DNA of 64,000 nucleotides from Mycobacterium kansasii ATCC 12478 (GTDB taxonomy: Bacteria; Actinomycetota; Actinomycetes; Mycobacteriales; Mycobacteriaceae). Position numbers and translations under genes: made by a program. Positions 15,826 through 24,253 of this stretch are shown in pieces (within the stretch, counting starts at the first letter, position 1; every line of letters starts with the position of its first letter). The stretch spans positions 3,906,001 through 3,970,000 of the forward strand of contig NC_022663.1 of assembly GCF_000157895.3 (NCBI RefSeq), written 5' to 3'. The notes beneath the pieces are model-generated. The model did not search any database and was not told the DNA's origin. It saw only the letters and a program-made list of their open reading frames with translations.

Positions 15826-16601
15826 CCGGACGCGACAAACGTTATGTGGCGCTTGGCAGTTCGATGGCTGCCGGTCCAGGCATCCGGCCCCGCGCGGACG
15901 GCGCGCCGTGGCGATCCGGCCGATCGGCCCGCAACTACCCGCACCTGGTCGCCGAACAACAACGCCTGAAGTTGGTGGACGTCACCTACTCCGGCGCCAC
16001 CACCGCCAATGTGCTCGGTGATCACCAGCACGGCGCGCCACCCCAGATAACTGCGCTGGACGGCTCGGAGTCGTTGGTCACGGTCACCATCGGCGGCAAC
16101 GACGTCGGCTACATTCCGCTACTGATGGCCGCGGCGTTACCGCGACCGGCGCGGCGCCTGCCGCTGCTCGGCGCGTGGATAGCCGAACTGCTGGACCGTA
16201 ACTCCCGCGATCAGGCCCTGGCCCAGGTATTCGATTCGCTGTGCGAGGTCGGTCGTTCGTTACGGCGGCGGGCGCCGCGGTCGCGGGTACTCTTCGTCGA
16301 CTACCTCACGCTGTTGCCCCCGGCGGGCGTGCCGGCTCCGCCGCTGTCCGCGGCGCACAGCGAACTCGGCCGCCACGTCGCCGCAACACTGGAACGGCTT
16401 ACCGCCGACGCCGCCGCGCTCACCGGTTGTGAGGTCGTGCGCGCCGCGGCGGCCAGCCGCGACCACCACGCATGGTCGCCCGAGCCGTGGACGGAAAAGC
16501 CTGCGCGGTTCGGGGTGCCGCTACCGGCGCGGCCGGCGCCGCTGCACCCCAATGCCGCCGGGATGCGCGCGGTGGCGAAACTCGTTGCGGCCCAACTGTA
16601 A
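15822..16601 (+). CDS. SGNH/GDSL-family hydrolase
   Basis: A 259-residue esterase/lipase-like protein of the SGNH superfamily. Block I is VALGSSMAAGPG with the nucleophile Ser, block III is TIGGNDVGY with the oxyanion-hole Asn, and block V is LHPNAAGM with the catalytic His; a Gly for block II lies in the DVTYSGATTANVL segment. There is no clear signal peptide, so it is probably cytosolic, and the substrate is unknown. ATG 15822 overlaps the thiG stop by four bases, which would place it at the end of the TPP-controlled operon even though no role in thiamin metabolism is known. I do not recall it at this position in M. tuberculosis. Confidence 0.88.
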   Translation: MTGRDKRYVALGSSMAAGPGIRPRADGAPWRSGRSARNYPHLVAEQQRLKLVDVTYSGATTANVLGDHQHGAPPQITALDGSESLVTVTIGGNDVGYIPLLMAAALPRPARRLPLLGAWIAELLDRNSRDQALAQVFDSLCEVGRSLRRRAPRSRVLFVDYLTLLPPAGVPAPPLSAAHSELGRHVAATLERLTADAAALTGCEVVRAAAASRDHHAWSPEPWTEKPARFGVPLPARPAPLHPNAAGMRAVAKLVAAQL

Positions 16602-16604
16602 GCG

Positions 16605-17126
16605 TCAGCCGTTGGTCCGCCACCACTGGTAAAGCGCAGGGACATCCGAGTTGCCGGCACGGATGTAGCTGAGCACGTTCTTGGCGTCGGTGGTCCAGAT
16701 GATCTCGGCGGCACCCTGGTAGGTGCCGCAGGCCACCTGTCCGGCCGTGGCGCCCGCGCTGCCCTGGCGCCAGGTAGTCGGCGACTGGCCGCTGTCCCCG
16801 CACGCGGTGAGGGTTTCGTCCTTGATGCTGGCCTTGAATGATCCGTTCATATCGTCGGGGGTGGCGAAGAGGATGTACTTGGCCAGGGCGGGTCCCGCGG
16901 CGTCGGGGTTTTGCCCGCAGGAAAGCGCGGCGAGTTCGCCACTGGTGATCGTCTGGGCCGCGCAGTTGTTGAGGCCGTAACCCTTCGACACCGAACCGGC
17001 GAGTGTGTTGACATCGGACGCAGTGCCGGTGGGGTCCGCATTCGCGGTGGCAGTACCCAGGCAGGCGAGGCTAGCCATGAGTGCTGCAGCCGTCGCGGCT
17101 CGCAGCGCGGTGGTGAAGTGAGACAT
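16605..17126 (-). CDS. Secreted mycobacterial protein of unknown function
   Basis: This predicts 173 residues with a Sec signal peptide (hydrophobic run from about residue 10, cleavage likely after ATANA) and a mature part of about 144 residues with several cysteines that could form disulfides. The mature region (VNTLAGSVSKGYGLNNC, then CGQNPDAAGPALAKYI and ending LYQWWRTNG) resembles a family of secreted mycobacterial proteins I recognise only in outline; no catalytic motif is visible. ATG 17126 has a strong ribosome site, aaggag, just upstream. The gene ends three bases after the convergent SGNH gene. A longer open frame upstream is not supported. Confidence 0.8.
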   Translation of the reverse strand: MSHFTTALRAATAAALMASLACLGTATANADPTGTASDVNTLAGSVSKGYGLNNCAAQTITSGELAALSCGQNPDAAGPALAKYILFATPDDMNGSFKASIKDETLTACGDSGQSPTTWRQGSAGATAGQVACGTYQGAAEIIWTTDAKNVLSYIRAGNSDVPALYQWWRTNG

Positions 17127-17628
17127 CCTTGACTCCTTGGTGTGTCGGACCGACGATGCGGCTGCGTTGACATCGGTGAGTGTATTGGTGTCGCTGGTCG
17201 GAAAACAGGGCTTTGCCGATCGGTATGGGAGGGCCGTTATAGGGCTGTGTCTGCGCCCTACACATATTCTGTGGGAAATTGTCTGTCGTGACATTAATTT
17301 CGGTGTGCGGCGGACATTGATCAAACTGCCGGCACGTCTGGGCGCTGTGTCAATGATTGGTGAAATCATCAGTTGGACAATACGTTTCGCCCGAGACAGG
17401 CCGCGGGTTGTGGCTCCGCCTGACCCTGTTGCAGCGGTAAACGATTGCCCCCGGGGGTAATCCGGGTCGAGCCGATTCGGACAAAGGCGCCGCATTGCGG
17501 CACCGAAATGGTTCAGCGACTGCCCGACGCCGCACGGATTTTTCCGCTTTGATGGTGCCGTCAGGACGGCTCTCGGGTATGGTAGGCACCGCTTTAGGCC
17601 AGCTAACTTCTCTTGATCTGGAGTTTTC
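17127..17628. other. 502-base divergent intergenic region
   Basis: The stretch separates the divergent secreted-protein and CD225 genes and should hold both promoters. A 107-codon frame at 17137-17460 has no recognisable similarity and looks too AT-rich for a local gene, so I do not call it. The run before 17629 (gatctggagttttc) supplies a ribosome site for the CD225 gene. I see no repeat or RNA structure here. Confidence 0.6.
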
Positions 17629-17958
17629 ATGACACAACCACCACCGCCTGGTTACCCGCCGCAGCAGCCACCTGCCGGGCAACAACCTGACAACTACTTG
17701 GTGTGGTCCATTCTGGTGACGTTGTTCTGCTGTCTTCCGCTTGGGATCGTTGCGATCGTCAAGTCCACGCAGGTCAGTGGGCTGTGGGCACAGGGGCGCT
17801 ATGCAGAGGCCCAGGCGGCCGCCGACAGTGCCAAGAAGTTCGTGATGTGGTCGGCTATCGCAGGTGTGGTCGTGATCGTCATCTACGGCATCTTGATGGC
17901 GGTCGGCGCGCTGAACACCGGGACCTCGAGCGCGGCCATGCTCGTGGGGATGTTTTAA
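17629..17958 (+). CDS. CD225/dispanin-family small membrane protein
   Basis: This 109-residue protein has the bacterial CD225/dispanin layout: a Pro/Gln-rich cytoplasmic N-terminus (PPPPGYPPQQPP), a first hydrophobic helix with two adjacent cysteines (LFCCLPLGIVAIVKS), the conserved loop leading to a YAEAQAAADSAKKF amphipathic stretch, and a second helix (IAGVVVIVIYGILMAV). The bacterial function is unknown. The gene is nine bases ahead of a DUF2752 gene, a frequent partner of bacterial CD225 proteins, so they probably act together at the membrane. Its ATG has the upstream ggag in ctggagttttc. Confidence 0.87.
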   Translation: MTQPPPPGYPPQQPPAGQQPDNYLVWSILVTLFCCLPLGIVAIVKSTQVSGLWAQGRYAEAQAAADSAKKFVMWSAIAGVVVIVIYGILMAVGALNTGTSSAAMLVGMF

Positions 17959-17967
17959 GGCGAGTAC

Positions 17968-18393
17968 ATGGTGACCCACCAAGGGTCGGTGCCGTTGCGG
18001 TTGGGTGCGCCACTGCTGGTGGCCGCGGCCACCATGTCGGTGTGCGCCGTTATCTGGGTGGGTGACCCGACAACGCCGAACGGTCCGCTGCCGGTATGCC
18101 CCACCAAGGCATTGCTGGGAATAGATTGCCCCGGTTGTGGCAGCCTGCGAATGTTGTACAGCCTGCTGCACGGCAATCTGTTGGCCGCCGCCAGATTCAA
18201 CGCTCTCGGCCTGGCGGCGGTGGTGCTCTTGGTGTGGGCCTACCTGGCGTGGACTTATGGTCGCCTGGTAGGCCGGCGAATACGCGGGTGGCAGCGCAGT
18301 CGCTGGGCAGCCCTGGTGACGCTGTCGCTGGTGCTGGTCTGGTTCGTGGTGCGCAACATCCCGGTTGCGCCGTTCAGCGCTTTGTTCGTCTGA
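17968..18393 (+). CDS. DUF2752 membrane protein
   Basis: The product has 141 residues with three hydrophobic helices. The DUF2752 hallmark lies between the first two: CPTKALLGIDCPGCGSLRM, then YSLLHGNLLAAARFN. The cysteine-rich CPxCG-like core suggests metal or thiol chemistry at the membrane face, but the function is unknown. It follows the CD225 gene closely and is likely in its operon. The last codons and the stop lie inside a decanucleotide tandem repeat that continues downstream, so copy-number change outside the first unit would not alter the protein. Confidence 0.87.
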   Translation: MVTHQGSVPLRLGAPLLVAAATMSVCAVIWVGDPTTPNGPLPVCPTKALLGIDCPGCGSLRMLYSLLHGNLLAAARFNALGLAAVVLLVWAYLAWTYGRLVGRRIRGWQRSRWAALVTLSLVLVWFVVRNIPVAPFSALFV

Positions 18394-18450
18394 GTTCGTC
18401 TGAGTTCGTCTGGGTTCGTCTGGGTTCGTCTGGGTTCGTCTGGGTTCACC
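18381..18450. repeat. Seven-copy decanucleotide tandem repeat
   Basis: Seven 10-base units of tgrgttcgtc run from 18381 to 18450, the first (tttgttcgtc) and last (tgggttcacc) diverged. The second unit contributes the TGA stop of the DUF2752 gene at 18391-18393; the rest is intergenic, 84 bases before lpqL. It is a candidate variable-number repeat. All copies preserve ttcg, and no dyad symmetry is present. Confidence 0.9.
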
Positions 18451-18533
18451 CGCATTCACTGAGTCCGGATCGATCGCCCGCCGGATGGGTGTCAAGCGGC
18501 GCCATGGCTGGGCCGCGGTCTAATCTGGGCGCG

Positions 18534-20030
18534 ATGGCGAACAAATCAAGGACCCCGGCAATATCCGTGGTAGTGGTCATTGCCCTGCTGGTGGTCGGTT
18601 GTGTTCATTCGTCGGGCTGTCCCCAGGCCTTTACCGGCAATCCGGCCGCGGCCGAGTTCGCCGACGCGTTGCACAACCGGGTGCATACCGAAGCGATGAT
18701 GGCGCATCTGGCCAAACTGCAGGACATCGCCAACGCCAACAACGGCACCCGGGCGGTAGGCACCCCGGGCTACGAGGCCAGCGTCGACTACGTCGTCAAC
18801 ACCTTGCGCAACAGCGGTTTTGACGTGCAGACACCCGAGTTTTCGGCCCGCGTGTTCCACGCTGAGAAGGGGTCGGTGACCGTCGGTGGCCTGACCGTGG
18901 AGGCACACGCGCTGGAGTACAGTCTCGGCACCGCCCCGGACGGGGTCAGCGGACCGTTGCTGTCGGTTCCTACCGACGACAGCCCGGGCTGCACCGCAGC
19001 CGACTACGACAAACTGCCCGCAAGGGGTGCGGTGGCGCTGGTGGACCGTGGCAGCTGCGAGTTCGCCCAGAAAGAGGACGTCGCGGCCCAGCAGGGCGTC
19101 GCTGCGCTGATCATCGTCGACAACGTCGACGAGCAGTCGATGGGCGGCACACTGGGGGTCAACACCGACGTCAAGATCCCGGTCGTCGGTGTCACCAAGT
19201 CGGTGGGCATGCAGCTGCGCGGGAAGTCCGGGCCGACAACCGTCAAACTCACTGCGAGCACCCAGAGTTTCAAGGCGCGCAACGTCATCGCGCAGACGAA
19301 AACCGGGTCCACCACCGATGTGGTGATGGCAGGCGCCCATTTGGACAGCGTGGCCGAGGGTCCCGGTATCAACGACAACGGCTCCGGGGTGGCCGCAGTT
19401 CTGGAAACCGCAGTGCAACTGGGCAACTCGCCACAGGTGCACAACGCGGTGCGGTTCGGATTCTGGGGTGCCGAGGAGCTGGGGCTGATCGGTTCCCGCA
19501 ATTATGTCGAGTCGCTCAATATCGACGCGCTGAAGAACATCGCGCTCTATCTGAACTTCGACATGCTGGCCTCCCCCAATCCGGGCTACTTCACCTATGA
19601 CGGAGACCAGTCGCTGCCACTGGACAGCCGTGGCCAGCCAGTAGTGCCGGAAGGCTCGGCCGGAATCGAACGGCTGCTCGTCGCGTATTTGAAGTTGGCC
19701 GGCAAGACCGCGCAGGACACGGCGTTCGACGGTCGTTCCGACTATGACGGATTCACCTTGGCGGGGATCCCGTCGGGCGGGCTCTTCGCCGGCGCGGAGG
19801 TCAAGAAGACCGACGAGCAGGCAAAGCTCTGGGGCGGCACCGCAAACGAGCCTTTTGATCCCAACTATCACCAAAAGGGGGACACCTTAGAGCACATTGA
19901 CCGCACGGCGCTGGGCATTCAGGGCGCCGGTGTCGCCTACGCCGTGGGCCTGTACGCGCAGGACCTGACCGGCCGTAACGGTGTTCCCCCGATAGAGGAT
20001 CGCACCCGTCACGTGCTCGTCAAGCCATGA
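18534..20030 (+). CDS. lpqL: Lipoprotein aminopeptidase LpqL (M28 family)
   Basis: LpqL is a 498-residue exported lipoprotein with an M28 zinc aminopeptidase fold and an inserted PA domain (about residues 145-240). The signal ends in VGC with lipidated Cys23. The full set of two-zinc and catalytic residues is visible: H269 and D271 in GAHLDS, D281 in PGINDNGSG, E314 (general base) and E315 in WGAEELG, D343 in NFDML and H446 in DPNYHQKGDT. It therefore should be active, removing N-terminal residues from peptides outside the membrane. ATG 18534 gives the M. tuberculosis-like N-terminus; longer in-frame starts are unsupported. Its stop overlaps the next gene's ATG. Confidence 0.94.
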   Translation: MANKSRTPAISVVVVIALLVVGCVHSSGCPQAFTGNPAAAEFADALHNRVHTEAMMAHLAKLQDIANANNGTRAVGTPGYEASVDYVVNTLRNSGFDVQTPEFSARVFHAEKGSVTVGGLTVEAHALEYSLGTAPDGVSGPLLSVPTDDSPGCTAADYDKLPARGAVALVDRGSCEFAQKEDVAAQQGVAALIIVDNVDEQSMGGTLGVNTDVKIPVVGVTKSVGMQLRGKSGPTTVKLTASTQSFKARNVIAQTKTGSTTDVVMAGAHLDSVAEGPGINDNGSGVAAVLETAVQLGNSPQVHNAVRFGFWGAEELGLIGSRNYVESLNIDALKNIALYLNFDMLASPNPGYFTYDGDQSLPLDSRGQPVVPEGSAGIERLLVAYLKLAGKTAQDTAFDGRSDYDGFTLAGIPSGGLFAGAEVKKTDEQAKLWGGTANEPFDPNYHQKGDTLEHIDRTALGIQGAGVAYAVGLYAQDLTGRNGVPPIEDRTRHVLVKP

Positions 20031-21487
20031 TGCGGGGCCTGACCGCGACACTGCTGCTGGCCTGTTTGCTGGCCGCGTGCTCGGCGCCCAAGCCGCCGCC
20101 GCCGGCCGCGGCGCCCGACCTGGGTCGCATGTTGGCCGGCAAGGTCACCGCCGACGGGATGTTCAGCCACCTACGTGCGCTGCAGGCCATCGCCGACGCG
20201 AACAACGGCAACCGGGCGACGGGTACGCGTGGCTACGACGCCAGCGTCGACTATGTTGCGAATTCCCTGCGTACCAAGGGATTTGAGGTGTCGACCCCAC
20301 AGTTCGAGCGGGTGTACACCGCGTCGCAGGGTAAACCGACGCTGACGGTCGCCGGCCGCAGTTATCCCGTCGACCAGGCCTCGCTGCTGGTTCGGACGCC
20401 ACCCGGTGGCCTGACCGCCCAGCCGGTACGTCCCACCCAACCGGCCGGCTGCGCCGTCGGCGACTACCCGTCCGTCCTGCCGAAGAGCGCGATCGCGGTG
20501 GTGGACGATACGCGCTGTTCGATCGTCGACAAGCAGAACAGCGCGCTCGCCAAAGGCGCTATCGGGCTGATCGTGGTGAGTGAGCCCACGAGACAGGGGA
20601 GCCCGCCGACCCTCTTCAGCCCCGGCTACTACAACCAGCTCACCGTGCCCGTCGCGGTGGTCGACGCCAACGTCGCCGCTGCCCTGGGACGCGCAACCGT
20701 CCCGGTGCGGTTGGTGCTGGACACCGAGAACGTCAAGATCACATCGCGGAATGTGCTGGCGCAGACCAAAACCGGGACACCGACCGAGGTGATCATGCTC
20801 GGCGCACATCTCGACAGCCCAGCCGGGGGCCCGGGCATCAACGACGGCGGGTCCGGGGTGGCTGCGGTGCTGGAAACGGCGCTGCAGTTGGGGCCGCTGC
20901 CGCCGGTGAACAATGCGGTGCGGTTCGCCTTCTGGGGCGCCGGGCTCACCGGTGCGATGGACTACGTCTTCGGTCTGAATGGCGAACAGCTCAACAACAT
21001 CGCGATGTACCTGAATTTCGACATGCTGGGCTCGCCCAACGCGGGCTTCTTCACCGACGACGGCGACCAGTCCGGCCCACCGGGTCCCGGTGTGGCGTCA
21101 GCCGATGTGCCGGAAGGTTCGGCCGGCATCGAACGCACCCTTGCCGGCTATGTGAACCTGGCGGGTAAGCGGCCCGCTGACATGCCGCTGACCGCCAGTG
21201 CCGACTACCATCCTTTCCTGGTCGCCGGGGTGCCGATCGGCGGCCTGACCACCGGCGCGTCTCAGACGAAAACCACTGTGCAGGCACGCCTTTGGGGAGG
21301 TCAGGCCGGTGTCGCATTCGATCCCAACTACCTGAGCGCCCGGGACACCGCCGACAATGTCAACAGGGAAGCATTGGCCGTGATGGGCTCGGGAGTGGCG
21401 TTCGCGGCGGGCAGCTATGCGCAGTCCATCGCGGGCGTCAACGGCGTCACCCCACACGACAAGCGCCATCGTGCGCCGGTGTCGTAG
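20027..21487 (+). CDS. LpqL-like lipoprotein with a degenerate M28 active site
   Basis: This is a tandem paralogue of LpqL, 486 residues, with a lipoprotein signal ending LAAC and the same PA-plus-M28 layout. It keeps H261 and D263 (GAHLDS), D273 (PGINDGGSG) and the Asp of NFDML. The catalytic Glu pair is replaced by Gly306-Leu307 (WGAGLTG), and the last zinc ligand His becomes Leu436 (DPNYLSARDT). It should not be an active peptidase and may be a binding or regulatory homologue. The open frame is intact and well conserved elsewhere, which argues against a pseudogene. ATG 20027 overlaps the lpqL stop (ATGA), so the two are produced together. I do not recall this copy in M. tuberculosis. Confidence 0.9.
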   Translation: MMRGLTATLLLACLLAACSAPKPPPPAAAPDLGRMLAGKVTADGMFSHLRALQAIADANNGNRATGTRGYDASVDYVANSLRTKGFEVSTPQFERVYTASQGKPTLTVAGRSYPVDQASLLVRTPPGGLTAQPVRPTQPAGCAVGDYPSVLPKSAIAVVDDTRCSIVDKQNSALAKGAIGLIVVSEPTRQGSPPTLFSPGYYNQLTVPVAVVDANVAAALGRATVPVRLVLDTENVKITSRNVLAQTKTGTPTEVIMLGAHLDSPAGGPGINDGGSGVAAVLETALQLGPLPPVNNAVRFAFWGAGLTGAMDYVFGLNGEQLNNIAMYLNFDMLGSPNAGFFTDDGDQSGPPGPGVASADVPEGSAGIERTLAGYVNLAGKRPADMPLTASADYHPFLVAGVPIGGLTTGASQTKTTVQARLWGGQAGVAFDPNYLSARDTADNVNREALAVMGSGVAFAAGSYAQSIAGVNGVTPHDKRHRAPVS

Positions 21488-21677
21488 CGGCTGCCGCGCC
21501 GGCCGGGATCCGGCAGGTCCGACGAGTATAGAAACCGTTGTGGCACCGGCCTGCTCGGACCGTATGCGGCACCCGGACTTTTTGCGGCGTCGCTGCTTGG
21601 TTTGCGCACTGACTTCCAATCAACCGATCTAAACTGGGACCCTTGGGTGCAGGCCGGTCGGGATCGGGGTCGATTAC

Positions 21678-23174
21678 ATGGATAACTGCGGTCGGGCAAG
21701 AGGTCAATTGGGGCGGCGACGCACACGCGGGCTGACTGCATCGCTACGCGCCGCGGCAGCCGGCCTGGGTGCCATGTTGGTGGTGGCCGGTTGTACCACC
21801 CTGGTGGACGGACGTGCGCTGTCGATCCTCAACGACCCGTTCCGGGTCGGAGGTCTGCCCGCGACAAACGGTCCCAGCGGCCCCCGTCCCGACGGGCCCG
21901 CTGCGACGGGCACGGTGATCAACACCAACAACGGACCGATCGACAAGTTGTCGTTGCTGTCGGTCAACGACATCCAGGATTACTGGAAAGCGGTCTACAG
22001 CGAAGCCCTCAAGGGCACGTTCAAGCCCGTCGACAAACTGGTGTCTTACGACTCCGACGACCCCAGCAGCCCGATGGTCTGCCACAACGAGACCTACCAG
22101 CTGGTCAACGCGTTCTTCACCTCGCGCTGCAACATGATCGCCTGGGACCGAGGAGTATTCATGCCGGTCGCCGAGAAGTATTTCGGCGAGATATCCGTCA
22201 CCGGGGTGTTAGCACACGAGTTCGGGCATGCCCTTCAGGTGATGGCGAAGTTGGTGACCCGCAACGACGCCACCATTGTCCGTGAGCAACAAGCGGATTG
22301 CTTCGCCGGCGTCTATCTGTACTGGGTGGCCGCGGGTAAGTCGCCACGCTTCACGTTGAGCACCGCGGACGGGCTCGACCACGTGCTCGCCGGGATCATC
22401 ACCACCCGCGACCCGGTCATGGACGCGGATGCGGAAAACGACGACGAACACGGGTCCGCGCTGGACCGCGTCAGCGCCTTCCAGATGGGCTTCCTCAGTG
22501 GGACCGAGGCTTGTGCGGCGATCAACAAGTCCGAGATCGAGCGGCGCCGTGGTGACCTGCCGACCGGCCTGCGGGTCGACAGCAGCGGGAACCAGGAGAC
22601 CGGTGAGGTCACGATCAACGAAGACACACTGAAGACCCTGATGGAGCTGATGGGCAAGATCTTTTCGCCCAAGAATCCGCCCACGCTGTCCTACCGGGCG
22701 ACCGGCTGCCGAGACGCCAAGCCCAGCCCGCCGGCGTCATACTGCCCGGCCAGCAACACGATCGTCGTCGACCTGGCGGCGTTGGCGACCATGGGAAAGG
22801 TCGCCGGCACCGATGAACAGTCGTTGCCGCAAGGCGATGACACCGCGTTGTCGATCGTGATGTCGAGATATGCACTGGCGGTCCAGCATGAACGCGGGCT
22901 GGCGATGCAGAGTCCGTGGACCGCCCTGCGAACGGCCTGCCTGACCGGCGTTGCGCACCGGAAAATGGCCGAGCCGATCGACCTGCCTTCCGGTCAGCAA
23001 CTCATTCTGACCGCTGGTGATCTCGACGAAGCCGTTTCCGGACTGCTGACCAACCACATGGTGGCCAGCGACGCCGACGGGATCAGCGTGCCGGCCGGGT
23101 TCACCCGGATCGCGGCATTCCGTGCCGGCGTGGGCGGCGATATGGAGGCCTGCTATTCGCGCTACGCGCTGTAG
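21678..23174 (+). CDS. lpqM: Lipoprotein metallopeptidase LpqM
   Basis: LpqM is a 498-residue lipoprotein with a zincin motif: HEFGH (H180, E181, H184) followed by EQQADCFAG, whose Glu203 is the likely third zinc ligand. The N-terminus has a basic region, a hydrophobic stretch and a lipobox VAGC, so it is exported and membrane-anchored. An LpqM homologue was reported to be needed for DNA transfer in M. smegmatis; the peptide substrate is unknown. The start ATG 21678 gives the full signal. A 190-base gap separates it from the M28 paralogue, so it probably has its own promoter. Confidence 0.92.
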   Translation: MDNCGRARGQLGRRRTRGLTASLRAAAAGLGAMLVVAGCTTLVDGRALSILNDPFRVGGLPATNGPSGPRPDGPAATGTVINTNNGPIDKLSLLSVNDIQDYWKAVYSEALKGTFKPVDKLVSYDSDDPSSPMVCHNETYQLVNAFFTSRCNMIAWDRGVFMPVAEKYFGEISVTGVLAHEFGHALQVMAKLVTRNDATIVREQQADCFAGVYLYWVAAGKSPRFTLSTADGLDHVLAGIITTRDPVMDADAENDDEHGSALDRVSAFQMGFLSGTEACAAINKSEIERRRGDLPTGLRVDSSGNQETGEVTINEDTLKTLMELMGKIFSPKNPPTLSYRATGCRDAKPSPPASYCPASNTIVVDLAALATMGKVAGTDEQSLPQGDDTALSIVMSRYALAVQHERGLAMQSPWTALRTACLTGVAHRKMAEPIDLPSGQQLILTAGDLDEAVSGLLTNHMVASDADGISVPAGFTRIAAFRAGVGGDMEACYSRYAL

Positions 23175-23431
23175 CGCACTCGTTAGCTCACCCGGAAGGC
23201 CGTTGTCCGGAGCAGGATTGGCCGGTGATACTCGGCGGTGTGGGCGCGCACGTCATGCGGGAGTCCCGGCGGGGAACGCGTCACCAGATGCGAAGTGGTT
23301 TGACGCAGGCTAAAGTGAGGATCTCGTTATCCGTGGCAAACCGGCTGCGGCGGCGGTGGTTTCGGTGCGGACTGCGCCGCGCGGTCGGTGAAGCTGCGCC
23401 AAGGTGATAAAGGAGTCGGGATGTGTGAACC

Positions 23432-23902
23432 GTGTTGACGGCCAGTGTGTGCCGGACCCGTGTCCTTGCCGTTGTTGGCGCGGTGTTCGGCGTCGCGGTG
23501 CTGTGCGCCGGCACGGCGAGCGCCGACGGTCCGGTCCAGTTGAAAAGCCGACTGGGCGACTTCTGTCTGGACGCCCCGAGTGGCAGCTGGTTCACTCCTG
23601 TGGTGATCAACCCCTGCAATGGCACGGACTTCCAGCGCTGGAATGTCAACGGTGACCGAGAGATCGAGAGCGTGGCCTTTCCCGGGGAGTGCCTGCAACA
23701 ACCGGGGGAGAGTCTGTGGGCAAAGCTCAATCCCTGTACCAATTGGATCAGCCAGCATTGGACAATCCAGCCCAACGGCCAGATCAGCAATGACCTTGGC
23801 GGCTGCCTCGCCGTTCTCGGCGGCCCTGGTCCCGGGGCTTGGGTGTCCACCCGCTGGTGCAACGCCGATGCACCCGAACAGCAGTGGGATAGCGTTCCGT
23901 GA
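23432..23902 (+). CDS. Secreted ricin-type beta-trefoil lectin (sMTL-13-like)
   Basis: This is a 156-residue protein with a Sec signal peptide (cleavage after GTASA) and one ricin-B beta-trefoil domain. Three QxW repeats are visible: FQRWNV, QHWTI and EQQWDS, with paired cysteines (FCLDAPSG, VVINPCNGTDF, GECLQQ, NPCTNW, GGCLAVLGG, RWCNADAPE). It closely resembles M. tuberculosis Rv1419, a secreted sugar-binding protein known as sMTL-13, which lies elsewhere on that chromosome as I recall. The start is GTG 23432; the strong aaaggag at 23409-23415 is 16 bases away and better placed for a tiny overlapping frame (ATG 23421). Function is probably glycan binding outside the cell. Confidence 0.88.
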   Translation: MLTASVCRTRVLAVVGAVFGVAVLCAGTASADGPVQLKSRLGDFCLDAPSGSWFTPVVINPCNGTDFQRWNVNGDREIESVAFPGECLQQPGESLWAKLNPCTNWISQHWTIQPNGQISNDLGGCLAVLGGPGPGAWVSTRWCNADAPEQQWDSVP

Positions 23903-24253
23903 TTGCGCTTGTTGGCCTGGGCCGGGCAAGGGCAGTAGTCGGTCGATGTATTCCGGCGACTCAGCAGCGGTGACTGCGCTGCTCGGTCCTGGCGTCGTGC
24001 GCCTACCGGCGATGACCTCGCGTGGTCACGAATGTGATTGCGGGCATTGCCGATTCGCCAATCCTCGACAGTAGCGCCGTCACTGGGGCCGGGCTCGGTG
24101 CGCGGACTTGCTGCTGGGGGCGGAGCAGGTACGCCCTCGGTGCCGCGTATCTCCGCCCGAGTCGTTGACCCCCCCACCCGGGCGGGCCGGTGCCGACCGG
24201 CTCGGATCGCCGTCGATGCGCGCATGTCAGTGCAGCCGTGTAGGATCGAAAGT
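23903..24253. other. 351-base intergenic region before the 13E12 gene
   Basis: I see no convincing gene, RNA or repeat. A frame open from 24038 runs into the 13E12 gene without a recognisable N-terminal extension. The segment should hold the promoter of the 13E12 gene. Confidence 0.5.

Noticed and set aside
17137..17460. 107-codon frame in the intergenic region before the CD225 gene
   Set aside because: No similarity, no ribosome site of note and unusual composition. Insufficient for a gene call.
18546..19874. 442-codon minus-strand frame opposite lpqL
   Set aside because: It is an antisense shadow with no recognisable domain; lpqL has all M28 residues and a lipobox.
20027..21487. Calling the LpqL paralogue a pseudogene
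   Set aside because: The frame, signal peptide and fold-forming residues are intact; only catalytic residues are changed, so a pseudo-enzyme is the better description.
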